Shown piece after piece: positions 8,836 to 17,322 of a DNA stretch of 64,000 bases. Position numbers and translations under genes: made by a program. Every line of letters starts with the position of its first letter. The stretch's first letter is position 1. The DNA is from Rhizobium sp. P38BS-XIX (lineage in GTDB: Bacteria > Pseudomonadota > Alphaproteobacteria > Rhizobiales > Rhizobiaceae), in assembly GCF_012641435.1 (NCBI RefSeq), contig NZ_JABAIJ010000003.1, positions 124,001 through 188,000 of the forward strand, written 5' to 3'. The notes beneath the pieces were generated by a model. It searched no databases, had not been told where the DNA came from, and was given only the letters and a program-made list of their open reading frames with translations.

Positions 8836-9311
8836 TGTTGCCTTATCCGCTCTTGACCGTGACTTTGGTTTTCATCTGGCTGCTGCTGAACGGTTTCACG
8901 CTCGGTCATCTCATTCTCGGCATCATCGTTGCGGTATTTGCCTCCTGGGCCATGGCGTCGCTGCGACCGGAGAAACCGAGGCTGCGGAAATGGTATCTGC
9001 TTCCCAAACTGTTCTTTCGCGTCGTGTTCGATGTGTTGAAGTCGAATATCCAGGTCGCCTGGATCATTCTAAGGGGCAAGTCGCGAATGACGACACCTGG
9101 TTTCGTGACGTTGCAGTTGCAGGTGCGGGATCAAATTCCGCTGGCGCTTCTGGCCGTCATTCTCACCAGCACACCAGGGTCCGCCTGGCTCGAATATGAT
9201 TCCAACGACAACACCGTGCTGCTTCATGTTCTCGACCTCGAAAACGAGGCGGTGTGGCGCGAAACAGTCGCCAACCGTTACGAAAGCCTTTTGATGGAGA
9301 TATTCGCATGA
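8835..9311 (+). CDS. mnhE: antiporter subunit E
   Basis: A 158-residue MrpE-type protein. Two N-terminal helices (LTVTLVFIWLLLNGFTLGHL and the next) are followed by a cytosolic domain containing LTSTPGSAWLEYDSNDNTVLLHVLD, the conserved MnhE signature region. The ATG at 8835 overlaps the subunit D stop as TGATG, with GGGAGG 6 bases upstream; the adjacent GTG at 8832 is less well placed. The subunit is accessory, promoting assembly or stability of the Mrp complex in characterised members. Confidence 0.9.
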   Translation: MLPYPLLTVTLVFIWLLLNGFTLGHLILGIIVAVFASWAMASLRPEKPRLRKWYLLPKLFFRVVFDVLKSNIQVAWIILRGKSRMTTPGFVTLQLQVRDQIPLALLAVILTSTPGSAWLEYDSNDNTVLLHVLDLENEAVWRETVANRYESLLMEIFA

Positions 9312-9589
9312 GCGCGATGATCATCCAAATCTGTGTCGCGGTATCACAGCTGATGATTGTCGCTGCGATGGCGATTGCTTCCGTTCGCATGTTTCGCGGA
9401 CCTCGTGCGCAGGACCGCATCATTGCGCTCGACACTCTCTATGTGGCCGCGATGCTGCTATTGCTCACCTTCGGTATTGCAACCGGGCGGGTCGTCTATT
9501 TCGAGGCGGCGCTGGTCATCGGCATGCTCGGCTTTGTCGCGACCGTGGCCCTGGCGAAATTTTTGATGCGCGGGGAGGTGATCGAATGA
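9308..9589 (+). CDS. mnhF: antiporter subunit F
   Basis: A 93-residue protein of three helices with the MrpF core MFRGPRAQDRIIALDTLY, whose conserved Asp residues lie between helices one and two. The reading frame is open upstream, but the ATG at 9308 overlaps the subunit E stop as ATGA and gives the usual family length. It belongs to the small-subunit group (E, F, G) of the Mrp complex. Confidence 0.9.
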   Translation: MSAMIIQICVAVSQLMIVAAMAIASVRMFRGPRAQDRIIALDTLYVAAMLLLLTFGIATGRVVYFEAALVIGMLGFVATVALAKFLMRGEVIE

Positions 9590-9969
9590 ACACGCCCTTT
9601 GAAAACATACCGATCTGGGCCGCAATTCCGATTGGCGGGCTGCTGCTGATCGGTGCGTTTCTAACCCTCGTGGGTGCCATCGGCTTTTTGCGGCTCGGCA
9701 CCTTCTATGAGCGTATTCATGCGCCGACTTTGGGTACAAGCGGCGGCATCGGCGCAATCATGCTGGCCTCGATGATTTTCTTCTCAACGGCCACCGACGC
9801 GCTCGTCATTCATGAGATCCTGATCGGTGTATTTGTGACCATAACTACGCCCATCACCTTCATGCTGCTGGCCCGCGCGGCACTTCACCGTGATCGCGCC
9901 GAGCAGAATGGTGTGGTTCCGCCGAAGCACGCGCCAAGCGAAGCCGGTGGCGAACAGGCTCCGTCATAA
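9586..9969 (+). CDS. mnhG: antiporter subunit G
   Basis: A 127-residue MrpG-type protein with three helices and the family motif GFLRLGTFYERIHAPTLGTS. The ATG overlaps the subunit F stop as ATGA. The hydrophilic tail after residue 105 is lineage-specific. It closes the A(B)CDEFG operon; all six genes overlap at start and stop, pointing to one transcript and coupled translation. Only 9 bases separate its stop from that of the convergent LacI regulator. Confidence 0.9.
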   Translation: MNTPFENIPIWAAIPIGGLLLIGAFLTLVGAIGFLRLGTFYERIHAPTLGTSGGIGAIMLASMIFFSTATDALVIHEILIGVFVTITTPITFMLLARAALHRDRAEQNGVVPPKHAPSEAGGEQAPS

Positions 9970-9978
9970 TTCCGGTTC

Positions 9979-10989
9979 TCAATCCGGCTGAGGAGCTGCG
10001 GTTGTTTCACCTTCGGACAGCTCGCAGGCAAAGAGCACCCGGTTTTCGGCGCTTGCAGCAGGTTGCTCCGTCAAAAGGACGGCGACAGCCGCTGCCGCGA
10101 TTTGCTGGATCGGCTGCTTCACCGTCGTCAGGCGCGGCGTGGTCATGCTGGAGAGCGGAATGCCATCGAAGCCGACGATCGATAAGGCGGCAGGCACCGG
10201 AATACCCAAATCGTGCGCTGCCCGCATGCAGCCGATTGCCTGCTGATCCGAACTTGCGAATATCGCCGTCGGGCGTTCATGGCGTGCCCGTGCGAGAAGA
10301 TAGTTTCCGGCGGAACGGCCGCTTTCATAATCGAACGCGGTTTCCATGATCAGCGGCGGTCCGGGATTTTGTACGGCGCCCCCGGCATGTTCCATGGCGT
10401 CAAGATAGCCCTTCAAGCGGTCGTTCGCAGGAACCGAATGCTTCGGTCCGGAAATGAAGCCGATGCGCCGATGCCCCAGTTTCAGGAGATACTCGACGCC
10501 AAGGCGCACGCCGTTACGATGGTCCGACGCGATCCCCGAATATCCCGGCATGAGGCGGTCGACGACGACAATCGGCAATCCCTTTGGCAGCTTGATCGTG
10601 TGAAAGTCGTTGCTGGGGACAAGGATGATGCCATCGACCTTGCGGCTCGTCAGCTGCCGAATCCGATCTGCTTCTTTCGCAGCATGATCGAAGGAGGTCA
10701 TGACGATGATGTTGTAGCCGTGCTTTGCGGCCACTTGTTCCGCCGATTGAACGAGTTCCGAGAAGAATGGATTGGTCAGATCCGGAATGATGATCCCGAT
10801 GAGCCGGCTGACCTTGCTGCGCATGCTTCTTGCGGACGGATCCGGGGTGTAGCCTAGTTCTTCAATGATGCCGCTGACCCGGCGTCTCAATTCCTGCGTG
10901 ACGGAGGGATGATCGTTCAAGACTCTCGATACCGTCCCGGTGGAGACCCCGGCGAGCTTGGCAACGTCTCGAATCCCGACCTTTGGCAT
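9979..10989 (-). CDS. LacI-family transcriptional regulator
   Basis: The N-terminal helix-turn-helix reads MPKVGIRDVAKLAGVSTGTV, followed by the hinge helix region, then a periplasmic-binding-protein-like effector domain (RLIGIIIPDLTNPFF, GIASDHRNGVRLG, GHRRIGFISGP, AIFASSDQQAIG). I start at 10989, which gives the usual 336-residue length; the frame remains open to a GTG at 11079, adding 30 atypical residues, and neither start has a clear ribosome site. It is divergent from a ribose-type ABC importer, and two LacI-type operators lie between them, so it most likely represses that importer and responds to its sugar. Confidence 0.9.
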   Translation of the reverse strand: MPKVGIRDVAKLAGVSTGTVSRVLNDHPSVTQELRRRVSGIIEELGYTPDPSARSMRSKVSRLIGIIIPDLTNPFFSELVQSAEQVAAKHGYNIIVMTSFDHAAKEADRIRQLTSRKVDGIILVPSNDFHTIKLPKGLPIVVVDRLMPGYSGIASDHRNGVRLGVEYLLKLGHRRIGFISGPKHSVPANDRLKGYLDAMEHAGGAVQNPGPPLIMETAFDYESGRSAGNYLLARARHERPTAIFASSDQQAIGCMRAAHDLGIPVPAALSIVGFDGIPLSSMTTPRLTTVKQPIQQIAAAAVAVLLTEQPAASAENRVLFACELSEGETTAAPQPD

Positions 10990-11143
10990 CACAGAAGCAT
11001 GTGTCCTTCTCTTGTTCCCGAACGCGAGCAGAGCGTCTGATTTCGGCATCCGGCTAGCGGTCTCTACTGCCTTCATCACGAGACTGCACGTTAAATTTCC
11101 TTTATGCGAATATCCCGAGCCGGAGGTACCTCCAAATATCTTG

Positions 11144-11153
11144 GAACCGGTTC
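11144..11153. promoter_or_regulatory. LacI-type operator, site 1
   Basis: The perfect palindrome GAACCGGTTC with its central CG, set in TGGAACCGGTTCA (11142-11154), matches the operator form of LacI/GalR proteins. It lies on the regulator's side of the intergenic region and may serve autoregulation. Its centre is 115 bp from site 2, close to eleven helical turns. Confidence 0.6.
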
Positions 11154-11220
11154 ATCATACATAGTGCAGCATCGTTATAAAATTGCAATCCCCGTCACTT
11201 GTTGAGTATTTTGGAGTAGC

Positions 11221-11250
11221 TTGACAATCCTTTTGACCGTTGTTACCCAT
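11221..11250 (+). promoter_or_regulatory. likely promoter of the sugar ABC operon
   Basis: A consensus -35 box TTGACA at 11221-11226 is followed after 17 bases by the poorer -10 candidate TACCCA near 11245. The operator at 11258-11269 begins just downstream, where bound repressor would block initiation. Assigned by eye. Confidence 0.4.
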
Positions 11251-11257
11251 TAAATGG

Positions 11258-11269
11258 TGAAACGGTTCA
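11258..11269. promoter_or_regulatory. LacI-type operator, site 2
   Basis: TGAAACGGTTCA has the TGAA-NCGN-TTCA layout typical of LacI/GalR operators. It lies between the likely promoter and the binding-protein start at 11324, the classic position for repression. Together with site 1 it supports control by the divergent LacI protein, possibly through looping. Confidence 0.7.
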
Positions 11270-11323
11270 TTGCCGCAGGCAACTCAGGTGGAGCTGAGAT
11301 CAGGACCGTTGGGGAGGAAACAA

Positions 11324-12310
11324 ATGTCCAATTCTATGAAGCATGAATCCGTCTTGAGCAATGCACCGCGTCGTGCTGCCTTGAAGCTTGGCCTGGCAGT
11401 CACGCTGGTGCTCGCCCTGACTTGCGGCGTTTCGCCGGCTTATGCGGCCAGCAAGCCGAAGGTCGGCCTGATCATGAAGTCTCTATCCAACGAGTTCTTC
11501 AAGCAGATGAAGGCCGGAGCCGACAAATATGCGGCTGAAAACAAGGACAAGTTCGACTTCAAGGCCGTCGGCATGAAGGACGAACGTGACTTTGCTTCGC
11601 AGGTCGATGCCGTCGAAAACTTCGTGACGCAGAAATACGACATCATCGTCGTCGCGCCTGCCGATTCCAAGGCAATGGCCACGCCGCTTGCAAAGGCCGT
11701 AAAGGCCGGTGTCAAAGTCATCAACATTGACGTGCCGCTGGATGCGGACGCCAAAAAGGCGGCTGGTCTCGATCTCGCTTTCTTCGGGCCTGACAACACC
11801 GCAGGCGCCAAACTCGCCGGTGACGCTCTGGCAAAGGACCTGGGGCCTGGCGCAAAGGTCGTGATCGTGGAAGGCAACCCTGAAGCCGACAACGCCAAGG
11901 AGCGTAAGGAAGGCTTCATGGACTCCATCAAGAACGGCAAGCTCGAGCTTCTCGACAGCAAGACCGCGCATTGGGAGACGGAAGAAGCCAACACCGTCAT
12001 GACGAATTTCCTGACCAAATATAAGGATATTCAGGGTGTCATGGCCGCCAACGACTCCATGGCCCTCGGCGTGGTCAAGGCGCTCGACGCTTCCGGCCAG
12101 GCCGGCAAGATCAAGGTCATCGGCTTCGATAACATTCCGTCGGTGAAGCCGTTGCTCAAGGATGGCAAGATGCTTGCGACAGTCGAGCAATACGGCGCGG
12201 AAATGGCTGCCATGGGCATCAAGTACGGCCTTCGTGAGTATGCCGGCGAAAAGTTCACCGGTTGGGTCAAGACGGACGTGACGCTGATCACCGCCAAGGA
12301 CGTGAAGTAA
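11324..12310 (+). CDS. sugar ABC transporter periplasmic binding protein (ribose type)
   Basis: Start at ATG 11324 behind GGGGAGG. The 328-residue protein has a signal peptide (hydrophobic LGLAVTLVLALTC, cleavage near AYAA-SK) and the RbsB-like fold: PKVGLIMKSLSNEFFKQMK, IVVAPADSKAMATPL, VINIDVPLD, VVIVEGNPEADNAKER, IQGVMAANDSMALG and VIGFDNIP. It captures a monosaccharide or a related compound in the periplasm for the permease and ATPase encoded next. The substrate is not evident; the PADS and DVPLD positions differ from the ribose and fructose proteins I know. It is the first gene of the operon. Confidence 0.9.
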   Translation: MSNSMKHESVLSNAPRRAALKLGLAVTLVLALTCGVSPAYAASKPKVGLIMKSLSNEFFKQMKAGADKYAAENKDKFDFKAVGMKDERDFASQVDAVENFVTQKYDIIVVAPADSKAMATPLAKAVKAGVKVINIDVPLDADAKKAAGLDLAFFGPDNTAGAKLAGDALAKDLGPGAKVVIVEGNPEADNAKERKEGFMDSIKNGKLELLDSKTAHWETEEANTVMTNFLTKYKDIQGVMAANDSMALGVVKALDASGQAGKIKVIGFDNIPSVKPLLKDGKMLATVEQYGAEMAAMGIKYGLREYAGEKFTGWVKTDVTLITAKDVK

Positions 12311-12338
12311 TCAAGTCTCGATCTCGAGCTGAGAGAAG

Positions 12339-12360
12339 GCGCCGGCTGCTTGGCCGGCGC
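12339..12360 (+). other. intercistronic hairpin
   Basis: GCGCCGGC (12339-12346) pairs perfectly with GCCGGCGC (12353-12360) across a six-base loop, without a T-run. Such hairpins between a binding-protein gene and the ATPase gene commonly stabilise the upstream message or attenuate read-through, giving more binding protein than transporter. Confidence 0.5.
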
Positions 12361-12481
12361 TATTCGCTGCCCGACAGATTTGCGGTTGAACGCTTCGACA
12401 TCGCTCGTTCTCAGGCGTTCCCGACGTTGCCATGGCAGGCAACCTTTTTTCAATCTGAAATAGACCATGCGCGAGGTGGAC

Positions 12482-14002
12482 GTGTCAGGCACATCAGATG
12501 ATTACATCCTGAAACTGGAAGGCATAGGCAAACGCTTCCCGGGCGTCGTTGCGCTCAAGGACGTTTCCATCAACATCGGCCGCGGTAAAGGTCATATCCT
12601 TCTCGGCGAGAACGGCGCTGGCAAATCCACCCTGATCAATCTGCTCGGCGGTGTCTTCAAGCCGGATGACGGGCGCATCGTCTTCGACGGAAAGCCCTAT
12701 GAGCCGACATCTCCGCTGGAAGCATTCCAGGCTGGTATTCGGGTCATCCATCAGGAATTGCACCCGCTTTCCAATCTTTCCGTTGCCGAAAATCTTCTGT
12801 TTGAACATCTGCCGCGCCGATACGGCCTGGTGAACTACAAGCAGATGAACAGGAGAGCTTTCGAACTTCTCGCGGAGGTCGGCCTCAATGTCGCGCCAAC
12901 CACGCTTGCCAGCAGCCTGAGCGTTGCTCAGCTGCAATTGCTCGAAATTGCCAAGGCGCTCTGCTACGAGAGCAAGCTTCTGGTTCTCGACGAGCCGACT
13001 GCGACTTTGACCTCGAAGGAGGTCGATCGCCTCTTCGAAATCCTGAAGCGACTGAAAGCGCGCGGCGTCACGACACTGTACATATCGCATAGGCTCGAGG
13101 AGATTTTCGAAGTCGGCGACGACGTGACCATCCTGCGTGATGGGCAGCATGTGACCACCCAGCCACTTGCAGGGCTCGGCATTCCAAAAATCGTTGAGCT
13201 GATGGTTGGTCGAACGCTTGCGCAGCACGACGCGTTTCGCGGCGATAGTGTCATTTCCGGCGAAGCGCTCGGCGTTTCCGGCCTGAAGGTAACGCGCAAC
13301 AGCCCCGAGTTATCTTTCTCCGTCGCGAAAGGCGAGATCGTAGGGATTGCCGGGCTTGTCGGCAGTGGCCGAACGGAGGCCGTGCGGGCGATTTTCGGTG
13401 CCGATGTGAAAGCTGCTGGAGAGATCCGCATAGACGGTCAGCCGGTCGCAATCAATTCGCCGAAAGACGCGGTTGCTGCGGGATTGTGCCTTGCGACCGA
13501 AGACCGCAAGACGCAAGGCCTGATGCTCGACATGAGCTGCGCCGAAAATACGACGATTACCGACCTCGGCAAGGTCTCGCACAACGGCCTGATGAGCCGA
13601 ACCGTAGAGAACAATCACTCGCAGCGCCTCGTGCGCGAGCTGCGCATCAAGACGCCGTCCATCCACCAGGTGGTCAGGACATTCTCCGGTGGCAACCAGC
13701 AGAAAGTGGTCATTGCCAAATGGCTGTTCCGTGGGCCTAAAGTCTTGATATTCGATGAGCCGACACGCGGTATCGATGTCGGTGCAAAGGCCGAAATCTA
13801 CGATCTTCTGTGGAAATTTGCGGCAGAAGGAAAGGGCGTTCTGGTCGTCTCGTCAGACCTGCCGGAACTCATGGGCATTTGCCATCGCATCATTGTTTTG
13901 TCGGATGGCAAGATAGCCGGCGAAATCGCCCGGGACCAATTCGAAGAGAGCAGGATCCTCTCGCTCGCCTACAAGGAGTATAGTCGTGTCCGGCAACATT
14001 GA
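12482..14002 (+). CDS. sugar ABC transporter ATP-binding protein (RbsA-like, two domains)
   Basis: About 506 residues with two tandem ATPase domains. The first has Walker A GENGAGKST, the signature LSVAQLQLLEIAKAL and Walker B LLVLDEPTA. The second has a degenerate Walker A (GLVGSGRTE), as usual in RbsA/MglA proteins, with signature FSGGNQQKVVIAKWL and Walker B LIFDEPTRG. The ATG at 12467 lacks a ribosome site, whereas the GTG at 12482 follows GAGGTGG at good spacing, so I use the GTG. It powers import of the sugar bound by the upstream protein; it overlaps the permease gene by 17 bases. Confidence 0.9.
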   Translation: MSGTSDDYILKLEGIGKRFPGVVALKDVSINIGRGKGHILLGENGAGKSTLINLLGGVFKPDDGRIVFDGKPYEPTSPLEAFQAGIRVIHQELHPLSNLSVAENLLFEHLPRRYGLVNYKQMNRRAFELLAEVGLNVAPTTLASSLSVAQLQLLEIAKALCYESKLLVLDEPTATLTSKEVDRLFEILKRLKARGVTTLYISHRLEEIFEVGDDVTILRDGQHVTTQPLAGLGIPKIVELMVGRTLAQHDAFRGDSVISGEALGVSGLKVTRNSPELSFSVAKGEIVGIAGLVGSGRTEAVRAIFGADVKAAGEIRIDGQPVAINSPKDAVAAGLCLATEDRKTQGLMLDMSCAENTTITDLGKVSHNGLMSRTVENNHSQRLVRELRIKTPSIHQVVRTFSGGNQQKVVIAKWLFRGPKVLIFDEPTRGIDVGAKAEIYDLLWKFAAEGKGVLVVSSDLPELMGICHRIIVLSDGKIAGEIARDQFEESRILSLAYKEYSRVRQH

Positions 14003-15008
14003 ACAAACGACCGAGGCGAAAGAGACCCGCTTCTGGGATAAGCTCATTCGGATATCGATGAAGGAGGCGGGCGTCACCATTGCGCTCGTCATCATCCTGA
14101 TCTTCTTCTCGGCGACAGCACCCTATTTCGCGACGCCGGAGAATTTCCTGAAGATCTTCGTGCAGATCGCGATTAACACGGTGCTGGCTTCGGGCATGAC
14201 GTTCGTCATTCTCGTCGGCGGCATCGATCTGTCCGTCGGCTCGCTGCTTGCGCTTTGCACTGTGATCGGCGCGACGATCATGATCGATCCCCGGTTTTCT
14301 CCCTGGCAGGCGATCGTGCTGGCATCGCTGGCATCGATGGGGACGGGTGCAGTCCTTGGCGCGATCAATGGCTGGATATGCGAGAAGTGGAAACTTCCCT
14401 CCTTCATCGTCACGCTCGGCATGCTCAATGTTGCGAGCGGTCTGGCGCGGGTCGTGAGCGACAACTCCACCATCACAGGCCTGCCGCAGCCTTTCGTGGA
14501 TTTCGGGAACCTGATCTTCTGGGGCGTATTTCCCTCGATCTTCCTGATTGCGATCGTCGTCGTCCTCATCGGCTGGTTCGTTCTGCGCTATACCGTTTTC
14601 GGGCGGTTCGTCTTCGCGATCGGCACCAATGAGGAGGCCGTTCGCCTTTCAGGTCACGAGCCGAAGCGTTTCAAGATTGCCGTTTTCACCATCTCCGGGC
14701 TTACGGCGGGTATTGCAGCGATGGTCTATCTGCTTCGCCTCAACGTCGGCAGCCCCGTCGCAGGCATCGGCTATGAGCTCAACGCGATTGCGGCGGTCAT
14801 TATTGGCGGGACAAGCCTTTCGGGCGGCAAGGGGTCAATCGTCGGTACGCTGGTCGGCGCCTGCATTCTGCAGGTTCTCTCCACAGGCCTGCAGCTGCTC
14901 GGCGCTGACGACAACATCAAGCCGATCGTCATCGGTGCCGTCATCGTCCTGGCTGTCATTCTGGATAGCTATCGTGGCCGCTTGATGCGGATACTCGAAA
15001 CCCGGTGA
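13986..15008 (+). CDS. sugar ABC transporter permease (RbsC-like)
   Basis: A 340-residue permease of the ribose/galactose class (BPD_transp_2) with about ten helices. Family motifs include GGIDLSVGSLLAL, TLGMLNVASGLARV, FAIGTNEEAVRLSG and the late signature IAAVIIGGTSLSGGKGSI. It starts at a GTG overlapping the ATPase gene, preceded by AAGGAG. It is the membrane channel of the importer and the last gene before a rho-independent terminator. Confidence 0.92.
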   Translation: MSGNIEQTTEAKETRFWDKLIRISMKEAGVTIALVIILIFFSATAPYFATPENFLKIFVQIAINTVLASGMTFVILVGGIDLSVGSLLALCTVIGATIMIDPRFSPWQAIVLASLASMGTGAVLGAINGWICEKWKLPSFIVTLGMLNVASGLARVVSDNSTITGLPQPFVDFGNLIFWGVFPSIFLIAIVVVLIGWFVLRYTVFGRFVFAIGTNEEAVRLSGHEPKRFKIAVFTISGLTAGIAAMVYLLRLNVGSPVAGIGYELNAIAAVIIGGTSLSGGKGSIVGTLVGACILQVLSTGLQLLGADDNIKPIVIGAVIVLAVILDSYRGRLMRILETR

Positions 15009-15038
15009 TCTTGGATTGGCGAGTGATTGAAATCATAA

Positions 15039-15070
15039 GGCGCGAGGCATACCTCGCGCCTTTGTCGTTT
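15039..15070 (+). terminator. rho-independent terminator of the sugar ABC operon
   Basis: A perfect 9-bp GC-rich stem (15039-15047 with 15052-15060) with a CATA loop is followed by TTTGTCGTTT. It lies 30 bases after the permease stop and separates this operon from the following metal-oxyanion importer. Confidence 0.75.
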
Positions 15071-15088
15071 CAATAACAGGGCTGCGCG

Positions 15089-15110
15089 ATATTTCAGAAA
15101 GCTGAAATAT
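15089..15110. promoter_or_regulatory. perfect AT-rich inverted repeat
   Basis: ATATTTCAG at 15089-15097 is repeated inverted at 15102-15110 across four bases. It sits after the terminator and about 60 bp upstream of the Mo-box-like site, so it is in the promoter region of the next operon. It may bind a regulator; I do not recognise it as a known operator. Confidence 0.35.
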
Positions 15111-15171
15111 TTCCATGGCTTCGGTGATGACCGGGTGACGCGGCGCGATTATGGTTTCGTATCGGCGCCGC

Positions 15172-15195
15172 CGTTGTATACGGAAAAATATAATG
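15172..15195. promoter_or_regulatory. Mo-box-like (ModE-type) operator upstream of the importer
   Basis: CGTTGTAT-N8-ATATAATG is an imperfect palindrome (6 of 8 positions symmetrical) resembling the CGNTATAT...ATATANCG layout of ModE/Mo-boxes, which repress molybdate transport genes when molybdate is plentiful. It ends 31 bases before the first start codon at 15227, where a repressor could block transcription. The same 24-bp arrangement, closer to consensus, occurs at 21381-21404. Confidence 0.5.
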
Positions 15196-15226
15196 ATAGC
15201 GATGGGCACCCTTTCAGGAGAAACCC

Positions 15227-16291
15227 ATGTTCAGCCGCCGTCATCTGCTCTCCCTTGCAAAATTCTCTGTCCTTTTCGGCAGTTTGCTGTTTTCTGCGCC
15301 TGCCTGGGCGGATCGCATCGTCACTGACCAGATCGGGCGGCAGGTGCATATTCCGGATGCCGTGAACCGCGTCGTGATCCTGCAGCACCAGACGCTCAAT
15401 ATCGCCGTTCAGCTTGATGCGATGGACAAGGTGGTCGGCGTTCTCGATGAATGGAAGAAGCAACTTGGCGCCAATTACGTGCGTCTTGCGCCGCAACTGC
15501 CCAATTTGCCGATGCCGGGCGGGCTGACTAAGGTCAATATCGAAGAGCTGTTGAAGTTGAAGCCGGACGTCGTCTTCGTCACCAATTATGCACCGGCGGA
15601 TATGGTCAAGCAGATCGAGGATTCCGGCCTTGCCGTCGTCGCGATCTCGCTTCTCGACGTTCCACCGGAAGAAGCTGTGAAGCTCAATCCCTCCGTCAAG
15701 GACGAACCGGCTGCGATCGATGCCGGCTTTGCAAGCGGAGTGCGGCTGATTGCGGATGTTCTTGGTCGCAAGGAGAAAGGCGAGGAAATGATCGCGGTCA
15801 CCAAGAAGACCCGCAAACTCGTCGCTGACCGCTTGGCCGACATTCCCGAAGACAAGCGCGTCCCCGTTTACATGGCCAACCCTGATCTCACCACCTACGG
15901 CCGCGGTAAATATACCGGTTTGATGATGGAGCGAGCCGGTGCCCGCAACGTTGCGAACTCGATCAGCGGCTTCAAGCAGGTGACGATGGAGGATGTGCTG
16001 AAGTGGGATCCGGCTGTGATCTTCGTACAGGAGCGTTATCCCGCTGTCGTCGATGAAATCAAGAAAGCGCCCTCCTGGCAAACCATCGATGCCGTCAAGA
16101 ACGGCCGCATCTACTTGATGCCGGAATATGCCAAGGCCTGGGGTTATCCGATGCCGGAGGCCATGGCACTCGGCGAACTCTGGATGGCCAAGGAGCTCTA
16201 TCCCGAGCGCTTCAAGGACATCGACATGCAGAAGGAAGCAGACGCCTATTACAAGGAGTTCTACCGCACCGATTATCGCGCGGCGCAATGA
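15227..16291 (+). CDS. metal/oxyanion ABC transporter periplasmic binding protein (FecB/MolA-like)
   Basis: A 354-residue exported protein with an N-terminal signal (hydrophobic LAKFSVLFGSLLFSA, cleavage near AWA-DR) and the helical-backbone binding fold of cluster A-II proteins: VNRVVILQHQTLNIAVQL, KPDVVFVTN, GARNVANSI and AVIFVQERYPAV. This class binds iron-siderophores, haem, cobalamin, or molybdate/tungstate (MolA). The Mo-box-like site upstream and the ModA-like gene at the operon end favour molybdate or tungstate; iron chelates remain possible. A good AGGAG precedes the ATG, and its stop overlaps the permease start as ATGA. Confidence 0.82.
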   Translation: MFSRRHLLSLAKFSVLFGSLLFSAPAWADRIVTDQIGRQVHIPDAVNRVVILQHQTLNIAVQLDAMDKVVGVLDEWKKQLGANYVRLAPQLPNLPMPGGLTKVNIEELLKLKPDVVFVTNYAPADMVKQIEDSGLAVVAISLLDVPPEEAVKLNPSVKDEPAAIDAGFASGVRLIADVLGRKEKGEEMIAVTKKTRKLVADRLADIPEDKRVPVYMANPDLTTYGRGKYTGLMMERAGARNVANSISGFKQVTMEDVLKWDPAVIFVQERYPAVVDEIKKAPSWQTIDAVKNGRIYLMPEYAKAWGYPMPEAMALGELWMAKELYPERFKDIDMQKEADAYYKEFYRTDYRAAQ

Positions 16292-17322
16292 GCGCCGTAG
16301 CTCTTCGCAGGCGAACGCCGCAGGCAATCATCGCCATTCTGGCGGTGATGCTGGTGGTTGCCGCGATTGTTTCGCTCGGCATCGGTCGATACGACATTCC
16401 GTTTATGCGGGTTGTCGAGATTTTATGGGCGCCGATTTCCGCGCCCGCCATCCCTGTCACGGCGACTGAGGCCAATGTGGTCTTCACGGTGCGAATGCCT
16501 CGCATCCTGCTCGCCGTGCTGACAGGAGCGGGTCTCGCCCTGTCGGGCGCGACGCTGCAGGGTGTGTTCCGCAATCCCCTGGTCGGGCCGCAAGTCGTCG
16601 GCGTTTCGTCCGGCGCGGCTTTCGGCGGCACGCTTGCAATTCTCCTGAGCTTTTCGCGCTACGGCCTGCTGGCTTCCGCCTTCGCCTTCGGGCTTTCCGC
16701 TCTCGTTATCGTTTATGCGCTGAATGGCATCGTCGCCCGCCGCAATATTCTGGCGCTGGTGCTGGCCGGCGTTGTGGTCAGCGGCTTCTTCGGAGCGCTG
16801 GTGAGCCTCGTGCAATATCTGGCTGATACCGAAGACAAGCTGCCGGCTATGGTCTTCTGGTTGCTCGGCAGCTTTGCGACGGCGAACTGGGAGAAATTCT
16901 CACTGGTCGTCGGGCCGATCATGATCTGCAGTTTGTTGTTGCTGGGTCTGCGGTGGCGGGTGAATCTTCTGTCCATCGGTGACGAGGATGCCCGCGCGCT
17001 TGGTGTCAGTGTCGAGCCCTTGCGTTGGCTGATCCTCATACTCGTGTCCTGTATCGTCGCGGCGCAGGTTGCCATCAGCGGCATTATCGGATGGGTCGGC
17101 CTTGTCGTTCCGCATATGGCACGCATGCTCGTTGGGCCTGATCACCGCGTGATGATGCCGGCCTCGCTATTGATTGGAGCGCTCTATCTCCTGATCATCG
17201 ATACGGTAGCACGCACGATCACGGGTACGGAAATTCCGCTTGGGATTCTCACCGCTTTGATCGGCACGCCCGTCTTTGCCATCATCTTGCGGCAGACCCA
17301 GAGAGGCGCCCGTGGCTTCTGA
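16288..17322 (+). CDS. FecCD-type ABC transporter permease
   Basis: A 344-residue permease of the BtuC/FecCD family with about ten helices. Family motifs are LRLPRILLAV-like VRMPRILLAVLTGAGLALSG, ATLQGVFRNPLVGPQVVGVSSGAAFG, and the ATPase-contacting region GIIGWVGLVVPHMARMLVGPDHR. Members move siderophores, cobalamin, haem or, as MolB, molybdate. It is translationally coupled on both sides: it overlaps the upstream stop by four bases, and the ATPase gene starts inside its 3' end. Confidence 0.9.
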   Translation: MSAVALRRRTPQAIIAILAVMLVVAAIVSLGIGRYDIPFMRVVEILWAPISAPAIPVTATEANVVFTVRMPRILLAVLTGAGLALSGATLQGVFRNPLVGPQVVGVSSGAAFGGTLAILLSFSRYGLLASAFAFGLSALVIVYALNGIVARRNILALVLAGVVVSGFFGALVSLVQYLADTEDKLPAMVFWLLGSFATANWEKFSLVVGPIMICSLLLLGLRWRVNLLSIGDEDARALGVSVEPLRWLILILVSCIVAAQVAISGIIGWVGLVVPHMARMLVGPDHRVMMPASLLIGALYLLIIDTVARTITGTEIPLGILTALIGTPVFAIILRQTQRGARGF

